Assembly (NCBI GenBank): GCA_002914805.1
Contig: JXTB01000030.1
Location: forward strand, 1,261,466-1,325,465
Direction of reading: 5' to 3'
Source: Parasponia andersonii
Taxonomy: Eukaryota; Streptophyta; Magnoliopsida; Rosales; Cannabaceae
Length of the DNA stretch: 64,000 nt
Shown here: positions 48,961 to 61,614 of the stretch, piece by piece
How the letters are laid out: each line of letters opens with the position of its first letter
How positions within the stretch are numbered: the stretch's first letter is position 1
Notes under the pieces: model-generated
The model's database searches: none
Seen by the model: only the letters and a program-made list of their open reading frames with translations
What the model was told of the DNA's origin: nothing
Program-made: the position numbers and the translations under genes

Positions 48961-50885
48961 CTTCAACTCTAGTTGGTCACCGAACTCTCTTGTGCTCTAG
49001 CTGATACCCAAGTTTCTTCTTGTGTTCAAGTCACCGATGAACTTACTTCAGAGGTGGAATGCTTGTTGAACTTCCTTCAATCAAGCTAAAGTACTAAAAT
49101 CCATTCAGCCTAAGCTTTTGCTAAACTCTCTTCATATGCAGCTTTGATCATACAAGATGCTTCATGTATTCAAGACACAATAAAAGTCCATTAAATGGTG
49201 AATCATTAGTAAAGATGAATAAAGCATAATTTCAAGAGTGAAGGATGACTCTACTCTAAGTTTCCTAGCAAATCATCCTATGAGCTAGAAAGCCTTTCAA
49301 AGAAGATGAATATCATATAATAATCAAAGGCATAGTCATTTAAAAGAGAAATGTTGGCTATTTATTGTGGAGAAGGTTGGACACATATTCCTAACGAAAT
49401 TCTAAAAGCAGAAATGACTAAATAGGACAAATAATGACTAAGCGCAGAAAGAAGAAAAAAATGCCTAAACACTGAAAAGCTTGATATGATAATTGAGATT
49501 TTTAGATCTAGAATATGCAAAAGATTAAATAACTATATTAGTAATTAGACGTATAAAGGTTATGAGATGATGAACTAATGAGCTCATCAAATAAACTCGA
49601 AAGACATTGATGAACTAATAAGCTTCAAGGCCACATACAAAAGTTAAGAGAAACAAAACTAATGATTACACACTTAAGACACAAATGAGCTAATGAGCTC
49701 CAAAGACACAAATGAAAGTTAAGATAGATAAGATTATTGAAAATTTAAAAATTTTGAGGTTGTGGTTGTTAGGCAATTTTTTTTTTCAAAGCTAAACCAT
49801 GATAAATTCTTGTATCATTTGTGATTTTTTATTATTTATATCTTACCATAAATCCATTTAATTCAGCACTTGACACTAACACAATAAGTTAGTAATTTGT
49901 ACTTCTGTTGGCACAACGTGAGCCTATATGCTATACAAATTATATATATATATATGGATAAGCATATATTAAGGTAAATATTAGTTAATTATTTGTAATT
50001 TATAATTAATTATTGTATTTTCAAATAAATAATACCAATCAAACCAACTTCTAATCGTTATTAAAAGAGAGATATTACAAAAAAAAAGTCCACCACATTT
50101 AGTATTTTAGAAAAAAAAAGGTACTCATTCTCATTTATATTAAATTAAACCTTCAATTTATATTTTCTATCGAATAGCCCCAGACCCACAAAATATGGTC
50201 AAATTAAAACTTGAGATTGTAGAATAATATATTTTTATCCTTTAAAGTTATAAAATATAAATAAAAAACTATTAAAAGTAAAATAGTTTAAATATTTGAA
50301 AGCGGTAAAAAGAAAAAAGGAAAAAAAGGAGAAAAACAAAATAGAATTTATTTTTAAACTTTTGTCACTTTTTTAAATTTAATTGTTTGGAATAATTTAA
50401 ACTCTTTTGAGCTTCAATAGGCATTATTTTCACTTAAAATGAGAAGAAAATGAAAAAGAGAGAGAGAAAGAAAAAATAAGATTTTTTTAAACTTTTGTCA
50501 TTATCTCACTTTTTTTCCATTTTAATTGTTTTGAATAATATAAATTCTTTTTAGTTTCACTAATTACTATTTTCATTTAATAAGTAATAATTTTGTTTAT
50601 TAAAACTAATCATTTTGTTTCTTACTCTCTTGTCTCTTATTATTTATTGTTTCATTATATACTTATTTTTACTGAAAGAATTTAGAGTGAAAGGCAAGCA
50701 CAAAACTAATATGTTGAGAATAAGCATGTGCTTTTGCTTGTATCACTCGTGGAAACCTTGACACCAGAATGTGCCAAGCTCAGTGGCAGGGACCTAGCTA
50801 TATTTCTTAGTATTTCATGTGAGTTTTGAGTTAGAGTAGATAATTAATGAGCCCATTTAATTCAAACTCTGATGATTAAAGTCAA
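48961..50885. other. AT-rich DNA, no gene seen
   Basis: No coding or RNA gene. Near 49560-49720 the words CTAATGAGCTC and GACACAAATGA recur a few times (a weak local repeat). A short (TA)n run lies at about 49941-49955. Otherwise featureless. Confidence 0.45.
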
Positions 50886-51243
50886 TTCCCATTTACAGAA
50901 ATTATCATTGTTTAGTGACAACTTTTTTAATAAACAAAAAAATTTTATGTTTAAAAGTAATATTTCATCACAAACTAAAAACTTCTCGTGACTAAAAAAT
51001 AATATTTAGCCACAAATTATCATTAATGTACTTTTTAGTCACAAACTGATATATATAGTAATGAAATTAGTTGTGACTAAAAGTATATTTAACCGCAAAA
51101 AATTACATTTTTTGTAATTATAACTCTTAATCACGAATATTTTAGTCACAATATAATAACAATGACATTTTTTTTAATCAAAATTTTTTACTTTTAGTCA
51201 CAAATTTCGTTGCAATTATGAGTATACTTCTATTGTAGTGTCC
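50886..51243. repeat. TAGTCACAA-rich segment, possible non-autonomous CACTA-like element
   Basis: TTTAGTCACAAA or its inverse TTGTGACTAAAA occurs about eight times over 350 bp in both orientations. The right edge reads ATTGTAGTG, whose inverse CACTACAAT is a typical CACTA-type terminus. The left edge (near TTTACAGAAATTATC) matches it poorly, and no clear 3-bp target-site copy was found. The call is tentative. Confidence 0.35.
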
Positions 51244-53258
51244 AAATGAATGTTAATACAAGTATATACACGTGTACATTCTTCAAAAAAACCAAACAAC
51301 CTAAAATTGCACTCTTAGATTATGTGAATACTATAAAAATACTTAAATAATGAAGTTTATTCTATTTATAATTCTTTATACACGTGTTGTTGACCCAAGA
51401 CTGGATGGATACCCAAAAAAAAGGAAGCGTAAATTAGGTTTAGACTTTTTCAAAACATTTATAAAGTAAAAACCACTAAACCACACTTTTGAAACTTTCA
51501 AGTAAAATACTAAAAGATAGCAAACAAGTACCACATAACAAATAATTTGACAGCAATTAAAAAGATAAGATTAGAGAAAACAACAAAGACAATTTTTATG
51601 AGGTCTAGTAGTGTACTTACATCTCCAACTCAAGGGATCTTCACCTTTGAGCATATATCAAATCAAGATTGGGGTTTGATCAAACTTTGTAAAAATATAG
51701 AGTAATTATTTTAGGGCTCGTCTAAACTTTTTTAAGTACAATAGACTTATTTGATTCTACTGTATCATGATTAACTTAGTTTGTCTAGAATCTTACGACA
51801 AGTGCTCCTAAACTAAATTATCTTAATACGAGTGTCGACTTCACCTTAACACTCGATGCTTATCAGTAATTAGAGTGATCCCACACTTGAAAACTCTACT
51901 GTCAAACATATTTCATACAAGTTTGACCAAGGAAATTTAGAACAAAAGCTAATTAATGATCAAGGTTGGCTCAAAGAATTTCTCAAAGAGAAATTAATGA
52001 AAATGCAGGCTTAGGGTGAGTTGGAAGTAGTTTAGAAGCAATGTACGTTGAGAGTCAAATGCCACTAAATAAATTTCTATATTATATCTTGTATTATCCA
52101 AATTCCAGTCGAGTCAAAATATTGGTTGCCCCAAAAAATAAGTATTAAAACACGTTCGAAGTGTTAGACACCCAAATAATTATACTACCAATTAAAGCTT
52201 CAAATTGAGCATATTAGCATAAAAACACACTAAGAAATAACGAAAAAGAAATTCTCATTAATCTAGATATGTGGAAATATATATATTCACACATATGAAA
52301 GAATTGTTGAAATGAGAAAAAATAAAAGTGAATACAAAAATCTGATTGGGGTAAGGTGAATTAGGCTTAAAACTTTTTCAAAACTTTTTTTAAGTGATAA
52401 AACACTAAACCTCACTTTCAAAGCAATTAGGCATAAATTATGTGTGGGACTTATTTGCCATCTATCAAATACTAACAGATGACAAACAAGCACCACACAT
52501 AAGAAATAATTTCACAACAATTAAAAAAGATAAGATTTGAGGGGGAAAAAAATAATTTTCATGAGGTTTAGCAACCTTCTTACATCTTCAGCTCTAGCAA
52601 TCTTCACTTTTGAGCATATATCGAATCAAGATTGGGGTTTAATCAACCCTTATAGCTCAGCTAAACATTTTTGAGGCAATAAACTTGACTCTAACTCTAT
52701 CATGCCTAACTCAGATTGTTTAGAATTTTATGATAATCTCACAAGTGTCATCCTCACTTTAACACTCAATGCTTTTCAATAATTAGAGTGATCCCACACT
52801 AAAGAGCTCTACTATTAATGATATTTCATACAAGTTTTGGCCTGAGAGATTCAGAACAAAAACTAATTAATAATCAAGGTTAGCTCAAAGTATTTCTCCA
52901 AGAGAAATTAATGCAAATGTAGGCTAGGATGAGTTGGAAATAGTTTAGAGACAATGTGTATTAAGAGTTAAATGCTACTAAATAAACTTCTATGTTAATA
53001 ATCTTCAGCTAATACTAAATATCTTTTACCATTATATCACTCACTATCAAAATTTTGATTGAGCCAAAATACTAGTTACCTAAAAAAACAAGTATTGGAA
53101 CAGATATGTGTTGGACACCCAAAGAATTATACTACCAATTAAAGCATCAAATTGAGAATATTAGCATAAAAACTATGCTAAAGAACAATATAAAATCAAA
53201 ACAAAAAAGCCTACATAAATCTACATAAATCTAGATATGTGAATATATATATATATAT

Positions 53259-53490
53259 GGGCACCAATCCAGTGAGTATTTTTTTTACCTATATCTAGGT
53301 ATCATTTTGGCCAATTAAAATTTTTCATATATATTTTTTTATATTATAAAGTAAAAAAGAGAAAAAGTATTAATAGTACACGTTTTTTCACACACCTCAT
53401 TATTGCCGTTGGATCACCATTAGATGATCTAACAGCTAAAAAAAATACCTTCACATAGGTAAAAAAAAAATACGTACTAGATTAGCAACC
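53259..53490. mobile_element. 232-bp MITE inserted in a (TA)n microsatellite
   Basis: The left end starts GGGCACCAATCCAGTGAGTA and runs through a T-run to ACCTATAT. The inverse of the right end starts GGTTGCTAATCTAGTACGTA and runs through a T-run to ACCTATGT. These are imperfect terminal inverted repeats of about 38 bp. The element is flanked directly by TA dinucleotide runs (53244-53258 and 53491-53512) and sits inside one unit of the ~0.96-kb array. The layout is like the rice Micron elements, which target (TA)n. It is non-coding. Confidence 0.8.
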
Positions 53491-56400
53491 TATATATATA
53501 TATATATATATGCATATACACATATGAAAGAATTATTGAAATGAGAAAAAATAAAAGTGAATAGGAAAATCATATTGGAGAAGGGTGAATTAGGTTTAAA
53601 GCTTTTGCAAATCTTCTTTTTTTTTTTTTAAATTTAAAGTAATAAACTAGTAGACCACACTTTTGAAACTTTAAGTTAAATACTAATACATAGTAAACAA
53701 GAACAACACAAGAAGGAATATGACAGCAATTAAAAAAGATAGGATTAAAGAAAAAGACAAAGTCAGTTTTCATAAGGTTCAACAATGTTCTACATCTTTC
53801 GCTCTAGTGATCTTTGCTTTTGGGCATATATTATATCAAGATTGGAGTTTGACCAACCTTTATATAAATATAGGGCAATTATTCTTATAGCCCACCCAAA
53901 ACCTTTTAAGTACAATAGATTTGACTCCAACTTCATCAGAATTTTTTCAAATCTTATGATAATCTAACCTAACCCAGATTATTTTAACACAAGCCAATCT
54001 CACCTTATCACTCGATACTCTTCAACAAGTAAAGTAATCTCACACCTGAGAACTCTACTATAAAAGATATTTGTAGTTTGGCTTTAGAGATTTAGAACAA
54101 AAACTAACTAATGATCAAGGTTGGCTCAAAGTATTTCTCAAAGAGAAATTAATGCAAATGTAGGCTTAGGGTGAGTTGGAGATAGTTTCGAAGCAATATA
54201 CATTGAGAGTTAAATGCCATGAAATAAACTTCTATATTTACAATTTTTAACCTATACTAAATGTCTTTTTCCATTATATCACTCATTATCAAAATTCAGG
54301 TTGAGCCAAAATACCAATTGCCACAAAAACAAGTATTAATAAGTACAAAATATTGGACATCCAAATAATTATACTACCAATTAACACTTCAAATTGAGAA
54401 TATTATCATAAAAACACACTAAAATACAACAGAAAAAAAAAAACAAAATCCATATAAATCTAGATATGTGGAAATATATATTCACACATATGAAAAAATT
54501 ATTGAAATTAGAAAAAATAAAAGTGAATTGAAAAATCCTATTGGGGAAGGGTGAATTAGGTTTAAAACTTTTTCAAAACACTTTTAAAATGATTAGTCAC
54601 TAAATCATATTTTTTAAACATTTAAGTCAAATGCTAGCTGATGATAAAGAAGCACCACACACAAGAAATAATTTGATGGTAATTAAAAAAGATAAGATTA
54701 GAGGGGGGGAAAGCAATGACAATTTTCACGAGGTTTGACAACCTTCTTACATCTCTGGCTCTAGCGATCTTCACTTTTGAGCATATATTAGATCAAGATT
54801 AGGATTTGACCAACCCTTATATAAATATAGAATACTTATTCTTATAGCTCACCCGTACCTTTTTAAGTGCAATAAACTTGACTCAAATTTTATTATGCTT
54901 AACTTAGATTATTTAGAATCTCATGACAATCTCACTTATACCAGATTATTTTGACACAAGTACCAACATGACCTTAATACTCAATGCTTTTCAATAATCA
55001 TAGTATCCCACACTTGAGAACTCTACTATTAAAGATATTTCACATAAGTTTTGGCCTGGGACATTTAGAACAAAAACTAATTAATGATCAAGGTTGGCTC
55101 AAAGTATTTCTCAAAGAGAAATTAATGCAAATGTAGGCTTAGGGCGAGCTAGAGATAGTTTAGAAGCAATATACGTTGAGAGTTAAATGCCCTTAAATAA
55201 ACTTTCATATTTACAATTTTTAACCTATACTAAATGTCTTTTTCCATTATATCACTCATTATTAAAATTCAGGTTGAGTCAAAATAGCTATTGCTCCAAA
55301 AACAAGTACTAAAACAAGTACGAAATATTAGACACCCAAATAATTATACTACCAGTTAAAGCCTCAAATTGAGAATATTAGCATAAAACACATTAAAAAA
55401 TAACAGGAAAAAAAAACAAAATCTACGTAAATCTAGATATGTGAAAATATACATATTCACACATATGAAAGAATTATTGAAATGAGAAAAAATAAAAGTG
55501 AATAGAAAAATCCTATTGGGGAAGGATGAATTAGGTTTAAATTTTTTTCAAAACTTATTTAAAGTGAATAATCACCAAACCACACTTTTGAAACTTTTAA
55601 GTCAAATGCTAGTGGATGACAAAGAAGCACCACACACAAGAAATAATTTGATGGTAATTGAAAAAGATAAGATTAGGGGGGGAAAAAAAAAACAATGACA
55701 ATTTTCATGAGGTTTGACAACCTTCTTACATCTCTAGCTCTAATGATCTTCACTTTTGAGCATATATTGGATCAAGATTAGGGTTTGACCAATCCTTATA
55801 TAAATATAGAATAATTATTCTTATAGCTCACCCATACCTTTTTAAGTGCAATAAACTTGATTCTAACTCTATTATGCTTAATTTAGATTATTTAGAATCT
55901 CATGACAATCTCACGTATACCAGATTATTTTGATATACGTGCCAATCTCACCTCAATACTCAATGCTTTTCAATAATCATAGTGATCCCACGCTTGAGAA
56001 CTCTACTATTAAAGGTATTTCATATAAGTTTTGGCTTGGGACATTTATAACCAAAGCTAATTAATGATCAAAGTTGGCTCAAAGTATTTCTCAAAGAGAA
56101 ATTAATGTAAATGTAGGCTAGGATGAGTTTGAAATAGTTTAGAAGCAATGTATATTAAGAGTTAAAAGCCACTAAATAAACTTCTATATCAATAATTTTC
56201 AGCTAATACTAAATGATGTATACCTAAATAATTATACTACCAGTTAAAGCTTAAAATTGAGAATATTAGCATAAAAACTACGCTAAAAAAAAAAAAGAAA
56301 GACAATCAAAACCTACACAAATCAAGATATGTGGAAGTACATGTATATATGTGTACACACATATGAAAAAATTATTAAAATAAGGAAAAAAAAAACAAAA

Positions 56401-58289
56401 GTGAATACGAAAATCCTATTAGGGAAGGGTGAATTAGGTTTAAAATCTTTTCAAAACTTTTTTTTAAAGTAATAAACCACTAAACCACACTTTTGAAACT
56501 TCTAAATCAAACAATAATAGATGGCAAATGAGCACAACACCAGAAAGAATTTGACAGAATTAAAAAAGATATGACTAAAGAAAAAACAAAGACAATTTTT
56601 ATGAGGTTCAGTAATGTTCTACATCTTTGGCTCTAGCGATCTTTACTTTTGGGCATATATCAGATCAACCTATCTTTACTTTTAGGCATAAATATAGGGC
56701 AAGTTTTCTTATAGCCCATCCAATCCCTTTGAACTACAATAGACTTGACTCTGAATCCATTTTGCCTAACTCAGATTGTTTAGAATCTTATCACAATCTC
56801 ACATAAACCAGATTGTTTTAACATAAGCCAACCTTACCATCTACCATAACACTCGATGCTTTTCAATAATTAGTATGATCCCACACTTGAGAACTCTACT
56901 ATAAAAGATACATGTAGTTTGGCTTTGGAGATTTAGAGCAAAAACTAATTAATGATCAGGGTTGGCTCAAAGTGTTTCTCGAAGAGAAATTAATGCAAAT
57001 GTAGGCTTAGGGTAAGTCAGAAATAGTTTAGAAGCAACACACACTGAGAGTTAATACTACTAAATAAACTTCCATATTGATAATTTTTAGCCTATACTAA
57101 ATATTTTTTTCTGTTATATCACTCATTATCAAAATTTAGGTCGAGCCAAAATACCACTTGCCCCACGAAACAAATATTAAAATAAGTACAAAATGTGAGA
57201 TACCCAAATAATTATACTACCAGTTAAAGCTTTAAACTGAGAATATTAGCATAAAAATCATGCTAAAAAATAATAGAAAAACAAACAAAATCCCATAAAT
57301 CTAGAGATATAGAAATATACATATACACACACATATGAAAGAATTATTGAAATGAGAAAAAATAAAAGTGAATAGGAAAAATCCTATTAGGGAAGGTTGA
57401 ATTAAGTTTAAAACTTTTTCAAATCTTTTTTTTTTTTTGAGCAATAAAGCACTAAACAAGAGTTTTGAAATTTTTAAGTCAAATACTAACATATGGGAAA
57501 CAAGCGCCACACAAGAAATAATTGACCGTAATTAAAAAAGATAGGATTAGAGAAAAAATGAAGACAATTTTCATGAGGTTCGGTAATATTATTACATCTC
57601 TAGCTCTAACGATCTTCATTTTTAGGCATATATCGGATCAAGATTGGGATTTGACCAACCCTAACATAAATATAGAATAATTATTCTTATGCCTAAGCCT
57701 TTTAAGTACAATAAATTGACTCTCACTCTATCGTACATAACTCAGATTGTTTAGAATCTTATGATAATCTCACTTAAACTATATTATTTTGATACAAAGT
57801 GTCAACCTCGCCTTAACACTCAGTACTTTTCAATAATTAGAGTGATCCTACACTTGTGAACTCTACTATTAAAATATTTCATACAAGTTTTGGTTTGGGA
57901 GATTTAGAACAAAAGCTAATAAATGATCAGTGTTGGCTCAAAGTGTTTCTCAAAGAGAAATTAAGTTAAATGTAGGCTAGGATGAGTCGGAAATAGCGTA
58001 GAAGCAATGTATAGTGAGAGTTAAATGCCACTAAATAAATTTTGATATTAATAATTTTTAGCCAATACTAAATATTTTTTTTACTATTATATCACCCGAT
58101 CACTATCAAAATTCCAGCGGAGCCAAAATACCTGTTGCTTTAGAAAACAAGCAATAAAATAAGTATGTGGTGTTAGACACCCTGTAATTATACTAACAGT
58201 TAAAGCTTCAAATTGCGAATATTAGCTTAAAAACAACACTTAAAAGAATAGAAAAACAAAGAAAACCCACATAATTCTAGATATATTGA

Positions 58290-58561
58290 TATTTATATTA
58301 GTAGTTTGGTTTTTACTTATCAATTGGTATTTTTTAGCTGTTGGATCTTAATTAACGATTATTATGATTTGAATAATTAGAAAAAAATAATAACAATAAA
58401 TACATATTATTTAATATTTTTATCTATCTATCTTCTACCATAAAAAAAGTACATGATGATAAATTTTAATTAATAAGCAAAATAATACCTATTGATGCCT
58501 CATATATATATATATAATATTATTTAATATTTTTGATCTGTATATCTACTAAATTAATGCC

Positions 58562-58599
<38 letters not shown>

Positions 58600-58600
58600 C
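58290..58600. mobile_element. Second TA-flanked insertion in the array, MITE-like
   Basis: It separates array unit 7 from the partial unit at 58601. It contains TATCAATTGGTATTTTTTAG with AGCTGTTGGATC near the left and AATAATACCTATTGATGCC near the right. The second phrase is an imperfect inverse of the first. It ends in (TA)n (58503-58515 and 58565-58597). AGCTGTTGGATC resembles wording in the 53259-53490 MITE read in inverse, so the two may be distant relatives. Confidence 0.5.
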
Positions 58601-58660
58601 ACATGAAAGAAGAAAGAATTATTAAAAGGAAAAAAATTAAAGTGAATAGAAAAATCCCAT

Positions 58661-59953
58661 TGAAAAGGAGATATTCGAATCTGATCAAAATGTAAGAATA
58701 CGGTTTAAAAAGAGGAAGAATAATTCTCCAAGAAAAAGAGCAGCTTTTCCCACTGTTTTTTTTTTTTTAATTTAGTTGCATTTTAATAGAACCTTTTTTT
58801 AATATTTATTTCAATATTAATTGCCAATTTTTTTACGTACTCTTTTACGTAGCCAAGTTGTTATCCATAAATCATGATACCAAATTTAGCTGAACAAGTC
58901 GAGTAATTTGTGATTGGTCAGAGGATAAAAAAAAGTGGCAAATAAGTACAAGTTTAAGGCGACACGATTGTTGATTAGCCGAACATAAAACTGAGAGCGG
59001 TCAAAAAGTTTTCAAAATTTGGAAAAGATAAGGCGAAGCCAAGTCGTGTTTGGATTCTGAATCTACGACTATATTCAAGGACAAGATATGCGTATAGGTC
59101 TCGATTAAGTTAATATTGTTTCTTCCCTGTCATGGCTTGTGAGTTTTGTTACTTAAATTGGCTAGCGTAAACATATATAAAGTATATATAATCTTAAATG
59201 TGGGATATAAAATAAGGACACGTCTATGGTAAGAGATGGTGGAAATAAAACCTTATGTAAGGCTACAGTTTACTCACTATCGGATTTAAAATCAACGACC
59301 CTGATAGATAGTTTTATTTGAAAAAGAATTGCCTTATATTCATGTGATTCGGATCTATGGACCAATCCATTTCGTTGTCTTATTCGGATCTTCTTCAACC
59401 TCAAGACTTCTTCCTCCACCGCTTTACTCTTTCGTGGTGAACACTGCTACCTTTTCCAGTTTGAGTCTACGATCCTCCTCCAACCATTGACGTTGTTTCG
59501 TACATGGTGCTGCCGATGACGATCGGAAAGAGAAGCAATCTTTATCCTAAATCTTCCTCTGGCCATCTCCCTCCCTCATCATTCACAACAAAGAAAGGAG
59601 CAATCTCTACCCTAGATCAATTTCGTCTCTTTCTCTCTCCATTCGTATCTCGAATCAGGTCGGACCTAGGTGATTAGAAGAAGATAAGGGCTTCTAATTA
59701 GAAGAAGAAGTTCAAGGGTCTTATTAGGAGTTAAAATCATATGTGATTGAAACGATAATAATACAAAATACTATTTCTGACTCTAATCATCAATCTTTTA
59801 TTATCCTTTTAGGCTTATCAGGCCCAGAGAGCTTTCACACTTAATACGTGACTCAATGTGTATACTTTCTTAATGATGATCTGGGCTTCGATGCAAATGG
59901 GAATAGCGAGATCTCTTGGAAAAAAAAAAAGCTAAAACATTTTTGATAATTAA
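58661..59953. other. Upstream flank of the P450 pseudogene
   Basis: No definite gene. The stretch 59380-59700 is less AT-rich and CT-rich, with CTCTTTCTCTCTCCATTCGT, and could be a former 5' UTR or promoter leader, but it shows no coding family. A TATA-like ACATATATAAAGTATATA lies near 59171. No RNA gene seen. Confidence 0.4.
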
Positions 59954-61614
59954 ACTAGTAATTGGAATTGCTTTGAAATTTATATAATTGAGTTGATTAG
60001 GAGACGGAGAAATAATTCCAAGTACATTAAAAATGGGGTTATAATACTACCTCCTGGTTCTATGGGATTGCCTTTTATTGGTGAGGCTCTTCATCTCCTC
60101 ATTCTTAGTTACTCTATGGATCTTCATCCTTTCATCAAAACCAGAATTCAAAGGTACCTACTCATATCACCACCAAAGTACATATAAAATGTGTATATAT
60201 CATATCTTTCTCTTTCAATTGCAACTTTTACTGTTTTTTTTTTTTAATTAATTAGTTATTTACTCTTCTTTATGTTACTCATATTATTTTTTTTTTAAAT
60301 TAAGGTTTAGTGTATTTAAATATTGTTTTTTTATTAGTTGATTGTTTTTTTTCAATACAAAAGACAAACAATATAAAAAAAATCGGTAACTAATTTTTTT
60401 AAAAAATTAATCATTTTATGGATATAAAAGTTAACTTTTAGGGCATGAATGGAAACCAACTGCCACATCATATTAAAAATTCAAATAAAAGAAGTCAGGA
60501 AGTTTTGGAATATTTTAGATAATAAAGATTGGTTTTTTATTTTTTTTTGATACAATAATAAAGATTGGTTTGAAAGTATATTATAAGAGTAAAATGGGAT
60601 AGAGAATTCGGATTCATCAGAATGACATGTACAGAATCAGTACTACACAGCATGTGTTTCAACATTTCATGCTCTTTGGTATTGATCAATTCTAGGAATG
60701 TGTGCGTATGAATATATGTCTATTTAATCATCTCTTTTGTTTTTTTTTTTTTTTAATTAGATATGGGCCTATCTTTCGAACAAAAATAGTGGGTCAGCCG
60801 GTTGTTGTGTCCGCGGATCCTGAAATAAACCATTTCATTCTACAACAAGAAGGAAACATGGTTGAATTATGGTACTTGAACACATTCTCTAAGATCCTAG
60901 GCTTGCGGGACAGTGAGTCTCGAATTCGTTCACTTGGTTGTATCCATGAGAACATTAGGAACACTCTACTCAGACACTTTGGTGCTGAGAGCCTTAAAGC
61001 AAAAATTGCTTCCTCAGATAGAACAGCTTGCCAACAGAACTCTAAACGCGTGGTCAACTCAAGCTTCTGTTGAAGTCAAACATGCCCTTTTAGTTGTAAG
61101 TTTTCTTTTTAAAAAGAAAAAAAATTTCTTCTTTCTTTCATTTTATCCTCCATTCAAGTCCATGATGCAGTCCCTTGCATCACTTTTTCTTTTTCACTAA
61201 TTACTAATTACGTGTCTCATGATTAATAATTATACGTGCTAATAAAGGTATCAACCTTATCGAAAACTTTACACGTGAATCTTATAATGTTATCGTTTAT
61301 GTTTAGTACTAAGAACCGTAAGTAACTTTAGCATTTTTTGTTACACAACTAGATGTAAAAGTGGTACAAGATCAATTGATTTTAGTTAAAATGCATCTGA
61401 CTTGCAAATTTGCAATGCATTTCCCTCTTCTTTTTTTTTTTTTTTTTCTTCCTTTGCTTGATTAATACACATGCATGCTGGTGTCTTCTGCCAATGAACG
61501 TTTCTTTTTCTGGCTATGTCGACAGGTTCTTATAAATTTGAATGCAAAGAAACTGATCAGCTATGATCCTGAAAAATCATTTGAAAATCTTAGTGAAAAA
61601 TACACTAATGTCAT
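59954..61614 (+). pseudogene. Cytochrome P450, CYP87 type, decayed and split by an LTR element
   Basis: Three exons are legible. Exon 1 (to 60153): NNSKYIKNGVIILPPGSMGL, then PFIGEALHLL and HPFIKTRIQR, the proline-rich hinge and start of a CYP85-clan enzyme. Exon 2 (60761-61095): YGPIFRTKIVGQPVVVSADP, FILQQEGNMVELWYLNTFSK and HENIRNTLLRHFGAESLKAK. Exon 3 (from 61526): LINLNAKKLISYDPEKSFEN, ending at 61614 where an LTR begins. Introns are GT-AG, with the exon-2 acceptor ending TTAATTAG. The wording closely resembles CYP87 enzymes (ER-bound triterpenoid/steroid oxidases). The N-terminal membrane anchor and an ATG are missing. A one-base frameshift lies near 61000-61006, and the heme-binding half is absent within the window. 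Confidence 0.87.

Larger units (their letters stand above)
51375..58660. repeat. Tandem array, ~7 units of about 0.9-0.98 kb plus a partial unit
   Basis: The landmark GGGTGAATTAGGTTTAAA (with variants) appears at about 51431, 52358, 53587, 54553, 55528, 56431 and 57399. A partial eighth unit (ATGAAAGAAGAAAGAATTAT, then AGTGAATAGAAAAATCCCAT) lies at about 58601-58660. All units share, in order, AAACCACACTTTTGAAACTT, a GACAATTTTCATGAGGTT box, GATCTTCACTTTTGAGCATA, ATCAAGATTGGGGTTTGACC, AATTAATGATCAAGGTTGGC and ATAATTATACTACCAATTAA. Spacings are about 927, 1229, 966, 975, 903 and 968 bp; the long one contains a 232-bp MITE plus (TA)n. No unit has a long open frame. Origin unknown: satellite-like, or tandem non-coding retroelement sequence. 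Confidence 0.92.

Noticed and set aside
51375-58660. Short recurring frames (for example MALVSHMLVFDL) in array units
   Set aside because: They are under 75 codons, differ in frame and length between units and begin in different places. There is no sign of a conserved protein.
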